The notes below the pieces were generated by a model, which searched no databases, was not told where the DNA came from, and saw only the letters and a program-made list of their open reading frames with translations. A program made the position numbers and the translations under genes. Below, piece by piece: positions 11,692 to 23,700 of a stretch of 64,000 nt of DNA (its first letter is position 1; every line of letters begins with the position of its first letter). This DNA is from Verticillium longisporum (lineage: Eukaryota; Ascomycota; Sordariomycetes; Glomerellales; Plectosphaerellaceae), in assembly GCA_019188255.1 (NCBI GenBank), contig JAETXT010000007.1:4278001-4342000 (forward strand), written 5' to 3'.

Positions 11692-13551
11692 ATGAAATCA
11701 CTCACCTCATTTGCCTCCACTCTGCATAGAGGCTGCTCTCAGTCGGCCTCGCTCCGCCATGTCCGCTGCCCTCACCAGGTGCCCATTGCCGTCTGCCGTC
11801 ACGCTCCCCGTCGACACCACTTCACCAAGCACGCCTGGCCAGTAGCCAAAAACACAACGACTACCACCACGGCCCCGTTCGGCCCCACCACGAACACGTC
11901 GGCGGCGCCCGAACCCGGCAGCACCAAGCGCCTCAAGACGAGCAGCCCCGTCATGGAGGATGACGGCAGACCCGTCGGCGGCTGCGGCTGCGGCCGTCGC
12001 GCCTCCGCCGGCCCCGCCGAGCCCAAGACCGTCACCGCCTACATTGCCCTCGGCAGCAACCTCGGCGACCGGATCGGCTGGATCGAGAAGGCCTGCCGCG
12101 AGATGGAGGCCCGCGGCGTCCACGTCAAGAGGACCAGCAGCCTGTGGGAGACGGAGCCCATGTACGTCCTAGAGCAAGATAGATTCGTCAATGGAGCATG
12201 TGAGGTTCGTCTGCCTGCTGTTCGAAGAACTGACCCCCCTGTGTGTGAAATAATTTTCTGTTTGCTCAACCATGTGAACAGGTCGAGACAACGCTGGAGC
12301 CCCTCGCCCTGCTGGACGTCCTGCAGGATATCGAGAGGACGCTGGGTCGACAAAAGTTCGTCGACAAGGGGCCCCGGAACATCGACCTCGACATTCTTCT
12401 GTACGGCGATGAGAAGATCACCCATGACCGTCTCACCGTCCCTCATGTCGGCATTCCCGAAAGGGAGTTTGTGCTGCGACCATTAGCCGAGTATGTTCTG
12501 AATCGTTTTGTTGCTTTGAACAATGCATCATTCCCAAGCACGCCTGGACAGAGACAAACCGGCAGCTGACAACGATCCAGGCTCATCCCCGCCAAACCCC
12601 TCTACGCCTCAAACCCCTGGAAGCTCACCCAGGACTACCTCAATGAGCTCACTCCCTCTCATCCTCCTCTTTCCCCCCTGACGCCCCTCCCACGCACCGG
12701 CGCCCTTCATCACGGCCCTCACGCCGACCCGCAAAACACATGTCATGGCCATCGTCAACATCACCCCCGACTCTTTCTCAGACGGCGGCGTTCACACCTC
12801 GGCGTCCCTGCCGGACACTCTCCTTGCCGCCCACGCCGCCGGTGCCACCATGATCGACATTGGCGGCCAGTCCTCAGCCCCGGGTCGCCCCGACGTGTCG
12901 GCCGAAGAGGAGATCGCGCGCGTCGTTCCGGCCATCCGTCTCGTCCGCTCCATCCCTGAGCTCGCCCACCTCCCCATCAGCATCGATACGTACCGCGCCC
13001 CCGTCGCCGAGGCTGCCCTCGCCGCTGGCGCCGACCTTGTCAACGACATATCCGCCGGCCAGCTTGACCGCGACATGCTGCCCCTCGTGGCCCGCGCCGG
13101 CGCCACCGTTTGCCTCATGCACATGCGCGGCACCCCACAGACCATGTCGTCTCTGAACGACTACCCCGACGGCCTCGTCCCCACCGTCGCCCGCGAGCTT
13201 CTTGAACGCGTCGCCGAGGCCGAGGCCGCCGGTATCCGCCGCTGGCGCATTGTCCTCGACCCCGGCCTCGGCTTCGCCAAGGTGGGCGAGCAGAACCTCG
13301 AACTCCTGAGCCGACTGCCCGAGCTGCGGGCCTGGCCTGGCCTCGAGGGCTTTCCCTGGCTCGTCGGCTCGAGCCGCAAGAGCTTCATCGGCCGCGTCAC
13401 TGGCGTTCCCAAGGCCGAAGAGCGCATCTGGGGCACCGCCGCCACCGTCGCCGCGGCCGTCTCGGGCGGCGCCGACGTCGTGCGGGTTCATGACGCTGTC
13501 GAGATGTGCCAGGTCGTAAGAATGTCGGATGCCATCTTTCGAAGGAGATGA
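11692..13551 (+). CDS. FOL1: Folic acid synthesis protein: HPPK-dihydropteroate synthase (one apparent frameshift)
   Basis: Bifunctional enzyme. HPPK pyrophosphorylates 6-hydroxymethyl-dihydropterin and DHPS condenses the product with p-aminobenzoate; DHPS is the sulfonamide target. Exons are 11692..12204, 12282..12490 and 12581..13551, with introns of 77 and 90 bp. The N-terminus (about 110 aa, Arg/Ser/Thr-rich) looks like a mitochondrial presequence plus linker. HPPK shows AYIALGSNLGDR and the signature GPRNIDLDILLYGD. DHPS shows MAIVNITPDSFSDGG, DIGGQSSAPG, VNDISAGQ and VGSSRKSFIG. No dihydroneopterin aldolase domain is present. The frame slips by one base in the HPPK-DHPS linker at CCC (12703-12705). 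Removing one C restores a 563-aa protein reading into FITALTPTRKTHVMAIVN. If the slip were real, DHPS could only start at the ATG at 12745. Confidence 0.9.
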
Positions 13552-16500
13552 GGTCGCATCTGCTCATAGAGAGAGTGCGGCCGACACATGTATCATATAA
13601 AGACCTTTATACCTGGTGGCAAAACCTCAGTCAAATACCACATCTTAATCGTAACAGAGCGGACTACTTCGCAACGCCGTCAGGGCAAGCCCCCCGTATC
13701 TGTCGAAGGAGCGCCGGGTATAGTTCAAGTCTGAAGCCAGGTCACTCTCAGTTTTGACTCATCACAGTACAGGTCACTAGCCGGACCTGTCGGCCATGGA
13801 TCTATTGCGATCCTACACCATGCGTCTCGGACCGCATTGGAGGACTGCGAACTCTTGCATGTCTTTAAAAAGAATTCCGACCCAAGTCCGGTTCGACGTT
13901 CTCAGGTCGAGCAGGCGCCGCCTGCCATCGCTGGAATCCGATGCATGTCAGATGGCCACAGCCGCCCTCGCTCGAAGTTGAGGATTGCACAGCGATGGCT
14001 ACTACTAATTTCAAGTTTCAAGAGCAAAAGCGGAAACGGAAAAAGAAAATCACTCGTGCGACGGCGTCCCAGTAAGATCTTGGTGGCTTTTCCCCGTGCG
14101 GCTTCATCCCCAAAACCGCAAGATCCTTGCCTGCCGAATTGTACACTGCTCCAACCCGTGAAGGCCACATGCTGTGCTGCCGCACTACCGTGTTGCTAGC
14201 GCTGCCCCTTGAACGGCCCTCCTTTCGCCGGCTTCCATCATTGGCAGAGTGTCATTCTCGTGGGCGGGCGCGGCGCTTCCTGTACGACAGGCCACCTGGG
14301 TGCCGAAGCACATTCCGGTAGGAACCCGGTCTTGGGCTGTTGCATTATAGGTACCGGCCTGTTAAAAGGATGAGCATGTTGATTTTGAAGCTGGAAGATG
14401 GCAAGATACGAGATATGCAAAGCCTCAAGTTTGATTATGCCTCCAGTGGAATCCGACAAAACATGTTCGAGAAGGTTGCCAAGTGGCACGTATGGTTGCC
14501 CCAGTCCCGATGCACCTTGGGTCGTCTCCCGAGGATCCCACATGGTCGCAGCGAAGGCGACGTCAAGCAGAACAAGTGGGCCTGTGTGGGTTACATTGCT
14601 CTATGTGAGTCAGTGAGCCACTGGCCCCGTCATCATCCAAACCTCTGAGAATGAGGCGAGTGAGGATGAGAACACTGGATACTTTTCGCCCTCCCTCAGC
14701 ACGGCAGGCAGCCGACGGGAGAGGAGCAAGTCAGCACCCGACTTGGCTTTGCTGATCAGCTGCTGCAAGGCAGATCGCCCAGACCGACCGGATGTTGGGT
14801 GGTTACACAAGCAGGCTCGCTGACAACCTCTTCTGGCCATCCTCAACGCCCATTCATCGTGGCCTCAAGGCGCGATGGTTCTGTTGGCCTGACGCTGGGA
14901 TATGGCTCATGGCAAAGGCCTAGCAGCGTCTCGAGCAGCTGGGACCGGTGAACAAAGGAGAGTCTTGGTATGGCGCCCGGCAGCGGTTGTATTTTGCCTA
15001 CCCCGGCTAGCGATGCACACAATGCTTGAGCTCTGGCATATGGGGGTGTGGGAGGGCCATCGCAGCAGCAGCGTGTATTCACATCCACACTTTCGCCACA
15101 CCGGTTTCGACAAGCAAAAAAAGGGCTCCCGGTCAGGGGGGCGGGGACCCTCCAGCAACGCCAGACCGGTGTAGGTCAAAGGTCTTGTTGCCCAGCTCGA
15201 AACACTGGCGTCAAGTCCTGGTGAGCCTTCGATGTTGCCAAGGCCTTCGTCAGTGGCATGGGTGGGAGGAGCCGCGAGGCGTTGGGGTGCGTGGCCTCGG
15301 GCCCAGTCCCAAATCAAACGCATGTGCTCGTGTTGTCCTGGTGAGGGCGATGCCTTTCCCCGGCCTGCATTGTTTCTGCTGCGTGGTGCTGGTCTGGCAC
15401 AGTGCTGCACGTGCTGGGATCATGGAGCCAATCCCAATGCGTAGCGGCTCCCGATCGGACAAGCCACAACGCCATGCTTGTGACGGTTATCGGAAGCACG
15501 GGTGGCCATGGCGAGTTGATGAGGCGTTTTTACCCTGTTCCGAATGTGCCTGTGAAGGCGAGTACGGCCAACCAGTCAGCTTTTGCACGGTCCAGATGAA
15601 TGAGCAGCCCTCCACACCGCCGTCAACGGAACGGGGTGGGCTCTTGGGGGCGTCTGGCTAGCTTGTCGCCACAGGATTCTTCCGATTGGGCCACAGAGGC
15701 AGCAAGAGGAGATGTAGGCCGTGAGCGACGATGTCCCGGGCGGTCGGCATGGACGAGAGGGCCAGTGTCGGTACCCATGTGGACGGAGGATTCCTTGGGT
15801 AGATGGCTAAGAACGATCCACGTCTGCGTTTCGCACCTTCTCACGCGCGATGGCAGCAGGCACCCTCGCATCATGGTGCCCAAGGCTGGTTGGTCTGCAT
15901 GCGGTGAGACATATCGAGAGATGGTGGATGGTCAGTGGGCTGGCCATCTGGCTGAGACAGCAAGATTGGAGAAGACTCAGACGTGTAAGGCTGAGCAATG
16001 ACGGTTCGTGAAACGGGCGCCCGAGGATTGTCGCGTGCGGGACGATATTTCTGTCAGGCGTGCCACTGACGCAGTCTACTGGGGCCACTGACGACTACAG
16101 CATTCGACACGTTGAATGGGTCCGTGTGCAGGAGGTCCGTGAATGAAAAGAAGGAAAAGCAAGTCGACCGAGCTGCTTCGCCCGACAATGGTTACAGAGG
16201 CGCTGGCTGACCAGACTCGGTGGTGTTGATGCAGGCCACGACATTCACGATGCTGCGGTTACTTCCGAGCAGCTAGGTGGAGAAAGCCTCAAGTAGTGCG
16301 CCGTGTCTGTCGTCGTAGATTCCGACGCGTGACGGGTGGTCCAGGGAGGATGGAGCTGGACTCTTGGACGACAGGGGTTGCATGCGCTGCAAACGAGACG
16401 AGGTCGGTGGTGGGGGGCGACGGCACGTCTTTTGCCAGAGACGAGGCCAGAGACGAGGATATGGAGGTACGGAAAGGTACTTGATGGTTCTTCTGAGGTT

Positions 16501-18817
16501 CCTGACAGCGGGAGAGTCGGGCTGGACCGTCAGCACGAGCCTCTTCCATTCAGGACGATATGAGAGTTGACGCACACCTCTCTCAACTGTCTCCTGGGCT
16601 TCGGTCTGGCTCTACATTTGGATTCGCCTGCTTACCTTATTAGTGATGTTTTTGGCATGCGAGGGACCGAACTGAGGCAGAATCCGTTGAGGATGGGGTC
16701 TTGCGCCTAAGATCAGGTGCTCCCCTGGTACGTGTGAGTATTGTGCACCCTGTTTGTGTATGGGAAGGCTGGGCAAAGCATCCAGCGGCTTGGAGGTAGG
16801 TACCTACCTTAGGTCAGGTGGTAGGTGAAAGGGAACGGCAGAAGGCCAAAGAAGGTGGGGTGCTGTGCGTCGAGGTATACTGACACTTGATCAGAAAGGC
16901 CTGGTCGCGCTGGGCCTGCAGCTACCTTATGGGAAGTAACCACTTGACAGGCCGCCAGAGAAGGCCGAAAATAGCGCTCTTGCGCCTGGCTTCCAGGGCC
17001 TAGGGCCTAGCCACCCCGCCATCGAATTTTCCAGGCAGGCGTGTCCGCTCTGTAGTGGAATTGACCAAGGCAGGGCAGTCACAGGCCACAGTGCCGTCCC
17101 CTCTTTCCTGCCTCGCCTTGTTCTGGTCAGCTGTGTGCCTTCTTCCCGTCGCCTGCTACACGATGGCTCTTTCTCTCCCAACTCATGCCTCCTCCCTCCT
17201 GGGGATGATGCTCCTTCCCTCAAGTGGACCCTTCCCTTTCCCCTTCTTCCCCCTCCACTTATGATCATCCGCTCAGGCAGTCATCGATCGTCGAGTGATG
17301 TGAGGGCTCTGAGTCAAAATGCTCCGAGTCAATCCCGAGCCGCGCCCGGATTTCGACAAGTGCGAAAACCTTAATTGAACATCCTGCAGTCCCGCCCCTA
17401 TTTCGCCTTTGCGGCATTCCAAAGTCATCTGAGGAGGTGCGAGGTTGCGTGAGCAACGTCTTCTGCGTGTTATGGCTTCATCCTGTATCGTATTGCGGCT
17501 TGATTGGACTCAGAGCTCACCGGGCACGATCGGCTAGGGTCGTTGTCTGACCCTACGGGTGCTGGCTGCGATGCCTCACCCCCTGTCACGCATTGTATGC
17601 GACCTGCAGTTGCACGCCCTCAGGACAGCTACCGGGTCTCGCAGCGAGAAACACGCAAGCCAACGACCCTAGGCCATCACCCAGGGAACTAAACTGTCAC
17701 TCTCTCGAAACCAGACTGGAGGGGCACAGTGGGCACAGGTGTATGGACGTGGCCGGCTAAGAGCCCGACGTCCAGTTTGGGGGCGTCACGGCTGAATTCT
17801 GCCATCGCTTTCGAGCGACCACGGCAATGTCTCGCTGAATCGCCCCGCCGGAGAAAGGAGAGGTGAAGCCCTTCGTTCGAGCTGCGAGGGGGAAATCGCA
17901 TCCGGTGTTGGCTGCACATAGCGTCCCCCCTCTCGATGGAGGAGGAAGGCCCTCCGCTTCCCTTCTAGCGTTTTCGGGCCCGAAAGCTCGCCTGTCGTGC
18001 CCGACGCGAGTCGTTTAGACTGACCACGCCGCACAGCATGGGACACTCGCCGCAACGACACCGTGATCGAATTTTCCCAAGTATGTGAGCCGAAGAAACA
18101 GAAAATGGCAAAGTCAGTGGTTCGTTGTTAGGAGAAGAGCAAAACGTTCGTTCCCGGCCCGAGGTCGAAACATACCATACACCGGCATTGCCCTGCTAAT
18201 GCGCCTCGGTGCGTGGCTCCTATCCCCTTGTCCGCCGACCCATCTTGTTGTTCGTGCTCGTGGTCCACCCACTCGTCACCATCTCTCGTACATCCCCGTC
18301 CTCTCCCAGTGCACCAGTTCATCGTTCAATCGCACCGACTGTCTGTCCATGTTCAACTACCGAGAATAAGAAGAAGAAAACAGGAGAAACAATAGAAGAG
18401 ATGGCGACATCGAGTGACGCTACTTCTGGAAGAGCGAGTGACGGATAAAGAAATATAAAATCAGCGCACCCCGGGTATTCACTCTCTTGATATTCTTCGC
18501 TCGTCGTCCCGTTACTTCGTCTCAGTTTTCGCATCCAAATTTCCTCTGAAGCCGTTCCTGCCAGCCCAACGTGTCTCGAGATTAAGAGAAGTTCTTTTCT
18601 GCCCTTGGTGTCATCCCAGCCAGTGTTGCGACAGGCCTTTCCCTCCTTTTTCCTTCACCGTGATTCGAACCCACAAGTGACGCCCAAACGCCAGCCATAC
18701 CCATTCCCATTGTCTTCTTGTGCAGCAATCGGGCCCTTCAGTTGTCTTGAAGATTGTGCTGATCAACGTCTGCCGCTGTCTTGTACGGAAACCTGGTATC
18801 GTGAGATGACCAGGAGA
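13552..18817. other. Gene-free convergent region FOL1/NDT80
   Basis: About 5.3 kb downstream of both neighbours. The open frames present are short and overlap on both strands. None has recognisable domains, signal peptides or plausible exon chains. A palindromic CCTA/TAGG element lies at 16794-16809. Otherwise I see nothing I can support. Confidence 0.5.
16794..16809. repeat. Perfect 16-bp palindrome AGGTAGGTACCTACCT
   Basis: The sequence is identical to its reverse complement. It belongs to the dispersed GGTACCTA/CCTAGGTA element seen at about nine intergenic sites in this window. Confidence 0.9.
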
Positions 18818-20703
18818 CTAAGTGATGTTGGCAATGTTGATGGTGCTCGGTGGCACTGCCGTAGGATAGTAGCCTGTTGAGGTGCTTTTGCCTTCATACG
18901 TGTTACAGCGGTTGCTGACTGCGAGCGGCCCAGGCATGAATCGACCCGATAGCATGTCCGCCTCGGGATCCCTCTTGAATCTGTCGTGTGGTGGCTCGAG
19001 GCTGGCTGCCATATGGGGCAAGGCGCCTTCATGTCCATTTCGGTGTGGGTGAAACACGTCGATACCACCCTTTTCGCCGTGCGGCCCCTCATACATCGGT
19101 CCTGGGTAATACTGGTAACCCTTTGTTGTGTCAAGGGGCTTGATATCCTCATGGGGGATCATGGGCTCGTACGCCATTTCGTGGTGATGGCGTGCTGGTC
19201 CAAAACTGCTCATCCCGCCCCTCGGTTCAAAGTGGTTACCGTATGCTGGGCCCATCGACGGCCCGGAAGGTGGGAAATCGGGAGGAATCATCGGTCCGCC
19301 ACTGAACCCGCCCATGCTCCCCCCAGAACCGCCCGGTCCACTGCTCGTGCTTCCGCGTCTTTCTCCTTGGTAATGCCCGGGGGACCGGCCCCGCATGATC
19401 ATCTTTGATGACTTCCGCAAAGCCACCCTGACAAATTTCTCGGCTGCTTGTGAGCCGACGTCTGCCCAGAGCTCAATGACGAGGTGGTAGTACTGCTGCG
19501 CAGCTCGTCTTTTCCCATTATTCGCCGTGGCCTGCTTGAACTGGATTCTCTCAAAGGTATGCTCGTTCTGGTATGCATCGCCTGCAGGATGGCCGCCGCT
19601 AAAAGCGTCCGGATACCCCATTCTTGATGGCCCTCCCATCCCTGAATCATGTGCGTACAGCCCGAGAGGATGGTGAACAGGCTGCGGCGGCTTTGGCAAG
19701 AGACGAACCTTATCCGGCTTCGCAATAGGTCCCTTGTCTCGTTTTGGCGTATGCTGAACAAGTTCGATGGTGTGGCTGTCATTATCGGCAACGACCGCCG
19801 AAATTGACATGGCAAATCCGAAAACGGTGAGTGGCTGCTTGGAGCCGAGTTGCTGAAATTGCAAAGGCTGGGAAGGATAGTATGGTGACAGGCTGTAAGA
19901 ACAGATGCAAGAGAAGTAATTACGCCTGTAGCACGTCCATTCGCAATCAGACTGGAAGAAGCCTTTGTCGATGTTGCCCTGGATCTCTATCTTGACTGAT
20001 AGTGTTCCCGTCGCTGACGACGCATCGGCGTACGAAAGGCTGCCCAAAGTGGTGATCGAACTCAAAGGTGGCACGCTGGCCGGGGTCTTTGAAGAGTATT
20101 GGTCCATTCTAACGGCATTCGTAAAATTGGTGATGGGGCTGGGTGTCGGCGACAGAGGGTGTCGTCTGTTTACAGAGGCTGTAAAGGAGGGAGACCTCGA
20201 CAAATGCTCAGTTGGCCTCTTGAAGGTCGGAGTGGCTGTCGAATACTGGTCTCGAGTGCTGATTTGGGTCCCAAGGTGCGGCAATGCCGTCGTCCTAGGG
20301 CCAAGGGACGAGCCGAGAGGATTGCCGATGCTTTATGTCGGTTAGCAAGCATCGACCGCACAAGCTGGAGCCAAGGCCAGTGGTTCAGAGTGACCAAAGC
20401 TCATGGCAGAACCTACTTCGATCCCAAGCGAGGTCGGACGTCGAGGGTCTGGTATATGTTGGAGGCGGACGTGTAGAAAGCGCCCCCGTCTGGGGAGTAT
20501 GGTGTTGTTGTGTTCAAGACTGGCGGATGAAAAGATTTATCAGTCCAGGCGCCGGTTGAGTTGGCCCGTCTATTGACAGAGAAGCAGCATTGGTACTGTG
20601 GTCGTATCTATTACCAGTCAGCTGGGCCGCCTTCAGCTAGATCCTCGCTGCAGGCATGGAAGGTTGAAGGGTTGGAACAGTGACTGTTGTACTGCGACCC
20701 CAT
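18818..20703 (-). CDS. vib-1: NDT80/PhoG-domain transcription factor, VIB-1/XprG type
   Basis: Members control protease secretion, programmed cell death, heterokaryon incompatibility and carbon starvation responses in filamentous fungi. The large last exon is 20330..18818. It joins, by an 86-bp intron (20416..20331, donor GTAGGT, branch GCTAAC, acceptor AAAG), to an upstream exon ending at 20417. That exon reads NIYQTLDVRPRLGS into IGNPLGSSLGPRTTALPHLG without a break. The DNA-binding domain lies at about 20000-19370, with GFFQSDCEWTCYRRNYFSC, IELVQHTPKRDKGP, EHTFERIQFKQATANNGKRR and KSSKMIMRGRSPGHYQ. The C-terminal third is Gly/Pro/His-rich and probably disordered. The true start is unresolved. 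The upstream exon is open to about 20600 without an ATG. The ATG at 20703 opens a coding-like stretch (MGSQYNSHCSNPSTFH) that I could not splice cleanly onto it. Confidence 0.82.
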
Positions 20704-23700
20704 GCAAGACACAGTGTCGGTGCAACCGACTCGTCCTACTGCCAGCACTGGAGTTGCACAGGGACACGGTATACAGGGTCGGAAGCTGGGAGCCCACACA
20801 TCGCGGAATGACAGAGACCTCAGTGTCCAGAATCTAGGTAGCACACCCGGTGCCCAAAGCAGCTACCCATGAGTTCGCATATCGGCCGCTTGCGTGACTA
20901 GGATCGGGGTTGTAGGTTCGCCGCGTCGTCGGGGAACACCAAGGAGACAATGAAGATGTAGGGCAAAAGAAGACGTCAGGATGTTGTTGGGGTTCCGGGC
21001 TTATGCCAGTGAAGGTGTGTCAGGGGGTGAGAAAGGGAGCAGACGTGCAGATGGTGGGCTTTTAAGCCGACAGCAAGAAATAATCCAGTGGCTCCTAGCA
21101 TTCTCTTACCGCCGGCCAGGCTGGCTCTCGAACAAAACCAATAGGAGTTCGGAACTTACGGTATGTTATGTCCTTGGTGCTGTATATCCAGATATTCCAG
21201 CCCAGGAGGAGCTGGAGATGGCTCGTAGTCCGTCTATAGCAACAATACAGGTCAGCCTTTTCAATTCAGATACCTAGGTTCGTGGAAATTGCGATCATGC
21301 AAGCATTATCCTAAAAGCAGCTATGATCCAGGCTCTTGTGAACCTGTGTCAGCCCGGCAGGGGTCGTGCGCTTATAGCCGTTGCAAGCTGGCCGTGACCT
21401 GTGAATCACAACGACCCGTTTGTTAGCGAGACTATTACTGACGGTACAATACTGGACTCGAGCCAGATTTTGAAGCACTTTCAGAGGGAGGTGGGAAGGC
21501 TGAGCGTGAGGGCATTGTTCAAGCAGGCTGGCGGCCTGACAAACTAGTGCCGGAGCACTGTGTCCTCGGGGCGAAAGAGTACAACTGAGTACCTCGCAGT
21601 CCCCCACTGGTACATGGAACCAGTGCCAGAGAGCAAACCAGGTATACCAGGCACAGACACGAGTGCATTCTGAAGGGCAGGCTACCCTTTCTTGCAGTAC
21701 CGTCTCTGAGCAAAGAAGATGATTGGGGAGAAGAGGCAGTCTGAGCAAAGGCATTTCGGAACCACTGAAGACTGCATCTCTGGTGTCTGGCCCACCACCC
21801 AAAAGCACGTCTGCCCTGGGTCGCGAAAGAAAGCCAGGTTTGTCTGCCACAATTTCACGAAGCCTTCCGCAATCGCGAATTGCGCTTCTGAAGGATGAAA
21901 AAAAGCTGAGCGACTCACCTCACGACAAGACACCAACCCTTTTTCAATCCACACTAGCCAGTATAATCCAAGTTCTTATATGTTCTTCATGGCTCATGTC
22001 GTCGTAGCGGGATACTTGAATGCTGGTGTTTTGTTGGGTTGGCCGACTTGGCCGACTTGCGCGAAGCGGCTGCGGCATTCAGGCCCTGGCCCTCAGCCCG
22101 TCTTTCATGAAGGATCTCCAAATCCAGCACAGCCGACAGCCATGGGACTAATTAAGTATCAGAAGAAATCAGGCCTACCTTATGGCTCATACCGCCGTTT
22201 ACTGGCACACCGAATGGTACGCCACTGCAGTAGAAGTTCGAGTCGGTGCTGTGATGCTCGTTTCCAACGTCTTTGACAATCTGTACAGCAATCAGTGCTT
22301 GCAGTGTCAGCTGCCTCAGGGCTAAATCTGACCTCCAAAAATGCCCCTGTCATCTGTTGTCGACGTGATAGGTTGCTTGAAAAAGAGGTAGATTTTGAGA
22401 CTGTAAACTTGCTGTCCAGTCAGTTCGTTTGAAACCATGAGAGTGACCCCCCAAAGGCGGCATGCTCCTCAATTTAGCAAATGGTTGATTCAAACAAGAC
22501 GGCAGAATAAATTATAAAATGTAGCAACCTGCCTTCAATAGCACGAGTTGAAAGCAGAAGCTTGCCCCAATGCTGTGCACCGTCTGGCTGGCGAGGTTCT
22601 GGGGTTTCAGGAAGCTGTGGAGCACTGACTAGCAGCTTCTTTGGTCGATTGTAGTCCCTAGTTGTCGATAGAAATCAGTCTAACCATGTCGATCTCCATG
22701 AGGTTTATCACTCGAGTGTGGGCGAGCAAATGGGAGCTCAGAAAGCTCCGTCCCAAATGTAAATGATGACAAGATCCAAGTCTGAAGAGCGGCCGGGTCA
22801 TCCATGCCACAGTGTTCAATCTTTGAAATGGCCAGATGAAGAAGAAGAAACTTACAGATGAAGAATAGACTTTCCCGTATTTAACGGAGAAAGTCGATGA
22901 AGGGCTTGTCTGCGTCTCTGTGATGGGGTGAAAGATATTCGCCGCGTTTCGTGAGGTCGAATCTCAGGACGGAAGCAGTAGCTCTCAGTATAATCCGTAA
23001 ATATTTGTAGGTAGAATATTTGAGAAGATAGGCGCCGAAGATTCTCTCAAGAGGACGAGAGGTGCAGGATCTGGATGCGTGGGTAATATATACATACCAC
23101 CAACCCAGATGTGGCTTGGATCGTACAGACAGTATGGTCGAGGGCTGAAAAGCTCAAAGACGTAACTTTCGAAACCGGTGGCACAGGATGTCAACAAGTG
23201 ACTAGAGAACACACGTAGGTTAAAGCCAACTACTTCAGGACCTCCTTGGAGGGCGAAAAGGTCAGCTCGGAGGACGTCGGTCAGTCCTCTGATCCCAAGG
23301 CAACTGCGCGCGCATGAGAAGGGTGGTTGCGCAAAGTCTGAGACAAAAAAACCGAGACGTTCAAATGTGGGGAGATGAATTTCCCGTTCCTCTCTATCTC
23401 CCAGGTTGACAACATGGTCCGTTTATGTAGTCAGAAGGGGTGGGAGGCTGCTTGCTGTCCGCCCAGATCCTGATGGTTCATGAAAGACTACACCCCCACA
23501 CCCCCCCCTCCTCTTTCTTCTCCGTCCGCTTATGGGTGGTTGGGTGGTGAAAGAGCTAAACTTGTATCTGGTTATTGTTAGTGCTATTGTCGTATGTGGC
23601 AATTATTCAACGCGAGGATCTCTCTGTCGGCGTTTTCGTGCCTGGCGGTGCGACCTCTCGACGACAAGATATAGCCGTAGGTGGGTTGAAGAGGTTCTGT

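Noticed and set aside
13755..13761. TGACTCA downstream of FOL1, with similar matches near 17308 and 26739
   Set aside because: Not near a start codon of an amino-acid gene; about eight chance matches are expected in 64 kb.
18601..18720. Possible minus-strand tRNA suggested by a GGGTTCGAATC-like B box near 18661-18675
   Set aside because: No matching A box at the right distance, no 7-bp acceptor stem and no anticodon arm could be drawn.
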